Shown in pieces: positions 56,323 through 64,000 of a DNA stretch of 64,000 nucleotides. The position numbers and the translations under genes were made by a program. The first letter of the stretch is position 1; each line of letters opens with the position of its first letter. The stretch lies in contig KV748214.1 of assembly GCA_001692895.1 (NCBI GenBank), positions 930,001-994,000 of the forward strand. The letters are read 5' to 3'. This DNA comes from Cenococcum geophilum 1.58. Taxonomy: Eukaryota > Ascomycota > Dothideomycetes > Gloniales > Gloniaceae. The notes under the pieces were generated by a model. It saw nothing but the letters and a program-made list of their open reading frames with translations, searched no databases and was not told the origin of the DNA.

Positions 56323-57500
56323 TAGAGTGACCGCCCAGATCGTGCACGGTCCTGCATCGTGCACACTCAACACCAAAATATTCAAATTTTCAAAAATCAA
56401 TTACTCAACAACCATGAACTCAATTGAGGCCGCTCTTGAAGCGTTGAAGTTGCAGAAATCTCCTAATTACACTAAGACCGTAAAGGAATTTGATATTAAC
56501 CGTACAACGTTATCGCGCCGCCACAGACAGATTACCCACTTAAAAGCCGATGGGAACTCGTCCAAGCTTCTTCTTTCTCCTAAGTAAGAACGGTACCTAG
56601 TTAAATATATAAATAAGCTTACCGATTAAGGGCTTCCTCCTACTAATATAATGGTACGAAACTTTGTATTTAAGCTTTTAAAAAAGCAGCCCGGAAATTA
56701 TTAGGTTTTAAGATAGCTTAATTAATACCGCGACGAGCTATATATAAAATATCTTTCTACGGTAGACCTTACACGGAAAAAGGCTAATTCTCTCTATTAA
56801 TATACGCTCTACTTTTAGCTTTTAGAGCATAAGATCGCCGAATACAATATTTAACCTCAAAATACCTATAATATGGACAAGAAGGGCTTTCTTATTGGAA
56901 TTCTCTTAAAACTAAAGAGGATCTTCTTAAAAGATATATAGGAGAAGACCTCTCTAATTAGCGCCGGCCAAGATAGTAATAGAGAGTGGATAACTATAAT
57001 TGCAACTATCTATGCTAACGGATTAAATCTCTCTCCAGAATTAATCTATTAGACGCTATTAGGGAATATTTAAGATTTATAGCTGTAAGATTTTAATCTA
57101 GAGGAACATCCAGCCTTCTTTACATCCTCCCCTACTAGCTAGACGAATAATAATCTTGGATATTTATGGCTATAATAGATATTTAATCGCGAGACAAAAG
57201 TAAAAGCACGGTAGGGTAGGGATTGGAGGCTTCTCTTTATAGATGGCTACGGCTCTTATATTAATATAAGGTTCCTTAAGTAGTACAAAAGCTATTAAAT
57301 ACTAGTTGCGGTCTATCCTCCTTATTCTACGCATCGATTACAGCCACTTAACGTCTCTCTATTCAGCCCTTTGTCAACATATTATGCGCAAGAGCTTAAT
57401 TAGTTTATTAGTAATAGCCAAGCACTTTGCGTAATTATAAAAAGAGACTTCTTTTGTCTATTTTGGAGGGCGTACGATAAAGCATTTACGGAGGACAATA

Positions 57501-58868
57501 CTGTGTTTTCGAAAATATCGGGAACTCGCTAAGGACACAAAAGAGCCACATTACGCCCCACCAAAATTTGTATGAGAGGTAATTCTTTTGATTTTAACCA
57601 CCACAATTGAAGTTATTATGGGCCGCCGCCTTCCGGATAAAGTTATTTATAAAATTAGGATTCGTATTAAGGCTGGTGAGGCGGTACCAGCTATTGCGGA
57701 GGCTGTGAAGGTGGGCAAGAAGACGATTTATAAGATACGATTAAACCTTAATATTTAGGGCGAACCGTACGCTCCTCCTAGCGTTGTTCTTAGGCGACTA
57801 AGAGCTCTACTACCTTACCAAGAAATGGTAATATAACACGTCATGGTGTTAAGCTTTTTGCTGACTGGTTTTATAGAGGCTTCTTAACTTCCTTAAAGAC
57901 CGGCCGACCGCGTATTTAGATGAGATGCAGGACTTCCTATTTAACGAGTTTGACGCCTAACTCTCCATTTTAACGGTTTATAAGACTCTTAAGAGAGCTC
58001 GCTAGTCTCAGAAGGTAGTAAGAGCTCGGGTAGCATAACGGAATAAGACCCTGCGTAACGCCTGGATTAGTATATAGAAGAGCTAGGTAGCAGATTAGCT
58101 TATCTTCCTTAACGAGTCTGCTTTAAACGAGAGAACGGGTAATAGAAAATATGGTTGGGCACCAATTAGATCTAGTTATGGAGTCGCACGCCCGCTCAAA
58201 AGGTTAGAGAGGTGGAGTATTCTGCCGGCGCTAATAGTAGACGGATATCTAAGCTACCTTATTCTATAAGGCTCTATTACTTCTATAATATTTAAAGCCT
58301 TTATAAAGGAGCAAGTGCTCCCTTACTATACGCTATATCCAGGGCCATAATTAGTTCTTATTCTTAATAACGCGTTTATTCATAAGTCGACACAACTCTA
58401 AGAGCTCTACGAGGAGTACGACGTTCTACTAAAGTTCTTACTACCGTACTCGCCAGATTTTAATCCTATTAAGGCGACGTTTAATGATATTAAGGCGTAG
58501 ATTAAAAGGAACCACCGGCTTATGGAAAACTTTACAAGCTTTAAGGCCTTTCTATATTTTACAATTGGGCAGGTATACGGCATATATGCAAGGGGGCACT
58601 TTAAGGAGGCAGGATATATTGTTACTTAATGGCGGGATAAAGGGCACAGTAGGCACAAAAGCAGCTGCCATTTGGAGGCTATAAAAGCCAACACCAATCG
58701 CTGTATATATATTATCTAATTAGGCAAGAACAATAGCCTCATTTAAAGCCTTTTGGGCGCGTTAGTGGTGGTAAAAATTGAAAGAATTGCGAAGTATGCG
58801 AATTTTGGTGGGGCGCGATGTGCGACGTTGCGGCTCCGCGCGAGTTCCCAATATTTTCAAAAACACAG
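57501..58868 (+). mobile_element. Tc1/mariner element nested in the Fot1/Pogo transposon
   Basis: 1368 bp. Inverted repeats of about 29 bp begin CTGTGTTTTCGAAAATAT and contain GGGAACTCGC, with a second matching block (GCCCCACCAAAATT) further in. TA flanks both ends (57499-57500 and 58869-58870). The transposase starts at 57617 with MGRRLPDKVIYKIRIRIKAG and a helix-turn-helix (AEAVKVGKKTIYKI). Later it shows FLNESALNERTG (LDES-type box), YGVARPLKRLERWSILPA, LVLILNNAFIHKS and PYSPDFNPIKATFNDIKA, the DDE_3 end. Several frames and stops; acidic catalytic residues are replaced as RIP would replace them. Interior GC is higher than in the surrounding Pogo element, so it inserted later. Confidence 0.8.
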
Positions 58869-59458
58869 TATATAAAGTGGGTGGAAGAAGGCCGGTCTAT
58901 ACCCTTTTGTACCTAACGCCGTACTTACGGCAGTAGAAATATCCAACCCAGACGAGAGACCTTCGTTAGGGGGGTCTTCTTCCTTAGCGCTCTTAGCAAG
59001 TAATTGGAGGAAGATTAGGGAACTTATACGCGACGTAGTATAGGAAGCTTTACCTCCTAATTTAAGAAGGCTACTTAATACTGTAATAAATCTTATATCT
59101 AAAGTTTCTATACTTCGTTATGAGAATAAGGGACTTAGACGAGTAGTATTTAATGAAAAAAAGAAGAGGCAGCAAGGCAGGCCTCTATTTAAGGAGCTTC
59201 GCGCTAATAACGAAGTAAAATATACCTTCTTCTCTCTAAAGAAAATACAGCAAGTAAGGGAGCTCTAAGATAAAAAGGATTATAATAAGCATTAAGAGCA
59301 GGCTAAAAAACGAGATAAGAAGATTCAAAAGCAATTATAAAAGGAGGAGAAAAAGCGCGCGATTAAGCAGAGGAAACAAATACGCCTATAGCAGTAGCTT
59401 GCTCGCCGTAAGCAAGCTAAGGAAAAAAAGCGACAGAAGCAAAAGGATTAAGATACGC

Positions 59459-59616
59459 ATGCGGCTAATCTACAACTTTAAAATAATATTGGGGAGAGCA
59501 AGAAGCTAAGGAAAAAGAAAGCTTCGACTACGGCTACATGCGGCTAATCTACAACTTTAAAATAATATTGGGGAGAGCAAGAAGCTAAGGAAAAAGAAAG
59601 CTTCGACTACGGCTAC
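59459..59616 (+). repeat. Perfect 79-bp tandem duplication in the Pogo tail
   Basis: 59459-59537 and 59538-59616 appear identical base for base. In a region full of RIP changes such identity means the duplication is recent, or is an assembly artefact. Confidence 0.85.
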
Positions 59617-60039
59617 TCCACAGGAGGTAGATTTAGTGGTTATATGTAATACGGACGATGGGGTAGTAGAATCTAAGCTAAGCCGCCCTTAGCGGCAGCG
59701 ACGCCTCCTACGCTATTTAGATAATTACTAAATTAAGACAGATTGAATCGCAAAGCTCTAAAGTCTATTACACTAAATTTTGGTGCAATTTAGATATTTA
59801 TATATGGCTCAATAGCTTCATTTTTAAGGCCTATATTTTGTGCGGGAACCGTACACGATGCAGGACCGTGCACGATCTAGGCGGTCACTCTAATTAATCA
59901 CCCATTACGAGCTTTATATCGTTCCCATCCCCCATTTAAAAATCGTCAGCATTGGTCAGAATTATCAAATAGCGTACCCTCCGAGGTTTTGCCGACCTGT
60001 ATATAATTTCCTACTTAGGTTTAGTGTCTATATCGCATT

Positions 60040-61640
60040 AAACAAGGCCTAGCTACTTAACGAAGTTCCTAAACTAAACCATTAACAGTAGCTTCGTAAG
60101 ACCGTCTGCCACCATACTACTTATAGGCACATACTATAGGTAGATTACGACGCTTTAAACCTTGTTACAAATATAGTACCAGTATAGCTTAAAGTGCTTA
60201 GTGCGCGCGTAGTAGTTATCGCTTTTTGCAAGACTAATAGCTAATTAATTATCGCCATATAGATATATTAGTAGTAAATTCTTTCCAGTATAGCCTAAAT
60301 TAGTAAGCAATTAACGGAGCCATAAGGCTTCCTTAGCCGCATACGTTATCGCTACATACTCAGCCTCTATAGTAGAGGTTATAAGAATTAACTACTTACT
60401 TAACTTATATAAAACTAGGCTACCCGCTAGCTTATAAATATAGCTAAAAGTTAACTTCCTATTAACTGCATCTGCGAACGCTGCATTGCTATAGCCGTGT
60501 AGTTATAGGTTAGGTATATCACCTAATACGCTTCCGCTATACTCCTTATTATAATTAGGCGTAGTATAGTTTATAGCTAACGCCTTAGTAAAGGCTTTTG
60601 GAGGTGGCTACTGCCCTTAAGGTAAGATAAACTCTATACCTAAGTCAATTGTTTCTACATAGTAGGCGAGTATCTGCATTATGGCGTCTATATATAGTTT
60701 AGTAGGGTTATATAGGAACTAATAGAGCTTCCCTATAGCCTAGGCCATATTGGGCCAAGTCTAATTATATAGATATAGTAAAGAGCCTATTAGCAATTAA
60801 TACCGTTTTACTAGCTCCTATAGAGCTTAATTCTTAGGCTTATATAGCTTAAAGTCTACTATAAAGGGGTAAATTAGTATAGAGACCGGTGCGCAGCCTT
60901 TTATATAGAATGTATATAGGATCTTCCTAATATAAGCGTCCTATACTAGTTAAATTAATTGCGCCTAGCAGTTCCTTATAATTTAAATACCTAGGTAGTA
61001 CGTAATTAGGCCTAAGTCTCTTACTTTATACTTATTCCTAAGTGCCTCTTTAAGGAGTTTAATTATCCATATATCTCGTCCAATTAAGATAAGATTATTA
61101 ACGTAGACAATAATAATTTGGCCGCTTTGCTGGCTAACAAAGACACATAGGTTAGCTAGAATTGGCATATATTTAAGGGTAATAAGGAAGCTCTTAAGCT
61201 CCTTATACTAAAGATATAGGGCCTGCTTAAGACCGTAGAGAGCTTTAAGCAGTAGGCCCATAAGAGCAACGCCGTCCTTTTAATACTGGCGGTATCCTTC
61301 TAGCAGCTAAATATAGATATTCTTACGGTCAAGCTTCCTATTAAGGAAGGCCGTAATTACATCTAAGTGCTTATACTTTAGATTATATACGGCAACCAGG
61401 GCTATTAATAGCTTAAATATACTAGGTTAAACAACGCTTATAAATATATCGCCATAGTTAATTCCTAGGCGCTACTTATTACCGCATAATACTAGCTATA
61501 CTTTCTATCTAAATAGGACGTTATTCTTATTAAATTTATATATAAAGACCCACTTAATAGATAGAGCCTTAGCTCTAGGTAAAAGTTTAATAATCTTAAA
61601 TAAGATATTCACTATTTAAGACTCCTATTCCTTATTTACT
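60040..61640 (-). mobile_element. Ty1/copia RT-RNase H fragment
   Basis: Fossil. The minus strand reads the 3' half of a copia pol: a reverse-transcriptase palm region around 60990-61160 with IIIVYVNNLILIGRD, KYKVRDLGLITYYLG, then RNase H (AIAYAAKEALWLRNLL, LYGDNQLAISLA) to about 60100. It belongs to a different copia family from elements A-C. No LTR was recognised at either end. Broken many times. Confidence 0.7.
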
Positions 61641-61929
61641 GCATCGGCAAAATATAGTACCCTTTCAATGGCCTCAATGGTTGGTGGTTGACGCAATTGG
61701 CGCGCAGTTGAGGTCATTTGGCAACTTGACCGACTAGCCTATGTCGTGTTTTTTTGACACGCAGCCTGCGCGCAGCCTGCCAGCAATCTGCGCATTTGGC
61801 AACTATAATTATATTTACCTCTTTTATACTAATAGCATATTTTAAATAAATAAAAGCTACTTTAAAGCTATTTATAAGGCTAGCAAAATAAATATTATTA
61901 TTTTAGATAATTTAATATAATATAGCGAT
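61641..61929. other. Spacer with a small GC-richer patch
   Basis: A patch at about 61670-61800 (with GCGCGCAGTTGAGGTC and direct GCGCGCAGCCTGC-type repeats) is more GC-rich than its surroundings. No gene seen. Confidence 0.3.
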
Positions 61930-62300
61930 GGTTCTCTTCTACCTATCTACCTATTGACTTACCTACCTGCCTGCATCGCCTACCTGTCTACATTGCCTAC
62001 CTATCTACATCACCTACCTGTCTACATTGCCTACCTATCTACATTGCCTACCTATCTACATCGCCTACCTATCTGCATCTGCTTGCCTGTCTGTATCTGC
62101 TTACCTATCTATATCTACCTACCTATCTGCATCTGCTTACCTATCTATATCTGCCTACCTATCTGCATCTGCTTACCTATCTGTATCTACCTACCTATCT
62201 GCATCTACTTGCCTGTCTGCATCTGCTTACCTGTCTATATCTGCCTACCTATCTGCATCTACCTACCCGTTAGCATCTCCCTGTTTGTGCCTACCTGTCT
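61930..62300 (+). repeat. Minisatellite, 17- to 18-bp units (CTACCTATCTGCATCTGC)
   Basis: About twenty tandem units. The left third has a 17-bp unit (CCTACCTGTCTACATTG); the rest has an 18-bp unit, which makes the reading frame periodic (six-residue repeats such as LPICIC). No start context or neighbours suggest a gene. Confidence 0.85.
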
Positions 62301-62361
62301 ATACTACCTTAATTCGATCAATCGATCGAATCGTTTATAGTGTTCGCTGGCTAGTCGTTGT

Positions 62362-62705
62362 TATCTAGCTCTGGCGACGGTCGTCTGGTTCTAGCGACGG
62401 TCGTCTGGCTCTGGCGACAGTCGTCTAGTTCTGGCGACGGTCGTCTAACTCTGGAGACGGTCGTCTGGTTCTGGCGACGGTCGTCTGGTTCTAGTAACGG
62501 TCGTCTGGTTCTGGCGACGGTCGTCTGGTTCTGGCGACGGTCGTCTGGTTCTAGCGACGGTCGTCTAGTTCTGGCGACGGTCGTCTGGTTCTGGCGACGG
62601 TCGTCTAGCTCTAGCGACGGTCGTCTGGCTCTAGCGACGGTCGTCTAGTTCTGGTAACGGTCGTCTAGTTCTAGCGATAGTTATCTAGTTCTAGCAACGG
62701 TCCTC
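62362..62705 (+). repeat. Minisatellite, 20-bp unit (TCTGGTTCTGGCGACGGTCG)
   Basis: About seventeen head-to-tail units, variable at a few positions. Because 20 is not a multiple of three, translation repeats only every 20 residues and all three frames stay open for long; this is chance, not a gene. Confidence 0.9.
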
Positions 62706-62998
62706 TGCTGGCTGCCGTTCTAGTGCCTCCCTTGTCAGAAATTAGCGATAAGGTGCTGACTAAGCTCTGGACACCTTACGAGGTCAAGCTCTGCATGCAA
62801 TCTAGATAGATATCAACCGCATCTACTGCATCACGAATCAATCAAAATTCATCGTCTGCGTTATCTCTATCATCAATTAGACCCTCAAGACACCTCCGCT
62901 ATGACCTTATGACCTTATAATTCCAACAGGTTATAAGCCTAGGTAGCAAATCTCTCCCGGGTAGCAATACCTCCTAACTCAAAAATCGACCCCTAAAA
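62706..62998 (+). other. Leader region upstream of the copia-like gag
   Basis: Possibly LTR or leader. GGTTATAAGCCTAGGTAGC near 62930 resembles the sequence just inside the left LTR of element D (GTTATAAGCCCGGC) and may be a primer-binding site. The left boundary was not determined. Confidence 0.35.
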
Positions 62999-64000
62999 AT
63001 GACCTCCTCTACCTCAACCTCAATAACACCTACGTACGATCACAAGGTAGGCAAAATTGTCATTTTTAATAGAGACAACTTTGCAGACTAGGAGCGCACC
63101 TATAAGGCAGCCCTAATCATGGCAGAAGGATAGGATTTCGTTACCGGTATAAAAGACCCAGCTTAAGTCAATTCAGCCAATAGGAGAAGAAGACGAGGGG
63201 AAGCAAATAAGATCATCTACAATTCGATAGGAGACGACCGTTAGGAAGAGATGCGTACAATAATAAAGGCGTACGATATTTAAGGAATATAGGAAGGAAT
63301 AAAGAAGTTTAATAAGGCTAATAACGAGGTCTATATCTCTAGACTTCGCAGAGAGTTCTATAGCACTACATTCGACCCTACAAAGATGCGAATTGTTAAG
63401 TTCCTAACTATACTAAATCAATTTAAGATTAATTTAGCCTTAACATCTTAAGCACTAACTAATAACAATATTAAAAAACAACTCCTTCTAGCCCTACTAA
63501 GCAATGTCACGTGGCAGAATGCGAAGACCTAGTGCCTACGAGACAAACAAAACCTTAAGAGCTGCATTACCCTTCTTTAAAAGCAAGAGACTGCTCTCCC
63601 TGCATAGACTACTACACTCGCACATAAGAGGAAAGACGAACCTAGGGGGAGAAGGGGAAACCAAGGTCAAGGTCGAATAAGGGGCAGAGGTTATACTAGT
63701 AGATTTAACCATTCCTCACGTAATCGCCATAGCTCGTTATCTTAAGTAAGTAAAGAGCTAAGACAACTAGAAAGAGACGAGTGCAGAATATATTATTAGA
63801 AAGGTTACTACTAGAAGGACTGTCCCCTGCTTAGACAATTCCAACTTAACAACGCCAAAAAGACAGATTAAGGTGCTCCTAAGGCAGAGGAAGTAGGGAA
63901 TATAGCAATAGCTAAGAAAGAATTTAACAGCGATTTAATTTACCTTAACCCTAACCCTAAACGTGCTATGCTTATAACAACGTCTCTAGCTTAGGCTCTT
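62999..64000 (+). mobile_element. Retrotransposon gag relic (copia-like), running off the window
   Basis: Fossil. From an ATG at 62999 the plus frame shows a Ser/Thr-rich start, KIVIFNRDNFAD, then YISRLRREFYSTTFDPTKMR, FLTILNQFKINLAL, NVTWQNAKTWCLRDKQNLKS, an Arg/Gly-rich stretch (RGNQGQGRIRGRG) and a decayed zinc-knuckle region. This is a gag layout. Broken several times. The element continues beyond 64000. Confidence 0.6.

Larger units (their letters stand above)
56325..59890 (+). mobile_element. Fot1/Pogo-type transposon carrying an inserted mariner element
   Basis: Ends are inverted repeats of about 40 bp beginning GAGTGACCGCC and containing ATCGTGCACGGTCCTGCATC, flanked by TA on both sides (56323-56324 and 59891-59892). 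The transposase begins at the ATG at 56414 with a Psq/CENP-B-type helix-turn-helix (EALKLQKSPNYTKTVKEFDI then NRTTLSRRH). It continues through NMDKKGFLIG (first Asp of the DDE triad), IYANGLNLSPELIY, LFIDGYGSYINIRFL (second Asp), VAVYPPYSTHRLQPLNVSLF (third Asp now Asn) and RDFFCLFWRAYDKAFTEDN. There it is interrupted by the element at 57501-58868. It resumes with a coiled-coil tail (LRYENKGLRRVVFNEKKKR). Without the insert the element is about 2.2 kb, normal for the family. Many RIP-type stops. Confidence 0.8.

Noticed and set aside
61954-62368. Repetitive hydrophobic protein encoded by the 18-bp array
   Set aside because: A tandem array with unit length divisible by three gives a periodic frame; no supporting gene structure.
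62358-62648. Repetitive protein encoded by the 20-bp array
   Set aside because: A 20-bp unit keeps all frames open by chance; no start context, splice signals or homologous protein pattern.
61930-62705. CRISPR array
   Set aside because: Units are head-to-tail without unique spacers, and the organism is a fungus.
63945-63965. Telomere-like CCCTAA repeats
   Set aside because: Only about two and a half units, inside a gag-like reading frame; too short for a telomere or an interstitial telomeric array.

Overview
The window looks like a filamentous ascomycete chromosome (Pezizomycotina) seen across a 'two-speed' landscape. Spliced, GC-balanced housekeeping genes with short introns (47-168 bases, GT...AG, CTAAC- or CTGAC-type branch sites) sit in two islands of about 22.6-31.1 kb and 35.9-49.8 kb. 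Between and around them lie long AT-rich blocks made of decayed transposons. In those blocks CpA and TpG steps are mostly gone, TA steps are very common, glutamine codons read as TAG/TAA, and the two LTRs of one element differ only by transitions. That is the expected signature of repeat-induced point mutation (RIP). No rRNA gene, tRNA gene or CRISPR array was recognised.

Left block (1-22.6 kb): a Ty3/gypsy gag relic is interrupted by a 6.26-kb Ty1/copia element (target duplication CAAGT). Next to it a second copy of the same copia family is interrupted twice: by a small non-autonomous LTR element rich in minisatellites (target duplication GCAAT) and by a third, reverse-oriented copia copy (target duplication GATAA). 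A LINE RNase H fragment closes the block.

First island (22.6-31.1 kb): relics of a HET-domain gene and of a cellobiose-dehydrogenase-like GMC oxidoreductase, a 737-bp TIR element flanked by TTAA, then two apparently intact genes transcribed away from each other: a nitronate monooxygenase (minus) and a bifunctional HPPK-DHPS folate enzyme (plus). A Tc1/mariner relic (31.5-32.9 kb) and unassigned decayed sequence follow.

Second island (35.9-49.8 kb): a three-helix membrane glycoprotein gene carrying a mariner-type MITE inside its first intron and one frame break; a decayed vacuolar Ca2+/H+ exchanger that runs in frame into a TPR relic; a short gene resembling the N-terminal part of DUF6589 proteins between inverted repeats; RRP8 (rRNA methyltransferase); DDI1 (UBL-protease-UBA shuttle protein); a GNAT acetyltransferase; and a doubtful minus-strand gene.

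Right block (50-64 kb): a Ginger-like cut-and-paste transposon (51,565-55,982) with 142-bp terminal inverted repeats, a 5-bp target duplication and a retroviral-integrase-like DDE core, carrying a solo LTR. Then a Fot1/Pogo transposon with a Tc1/mariner element inserted in it, copia relics on both strands, and two minisatellites with 17/18-bp and 20-bp units. The Ginger-like element is the most unusual object seen.
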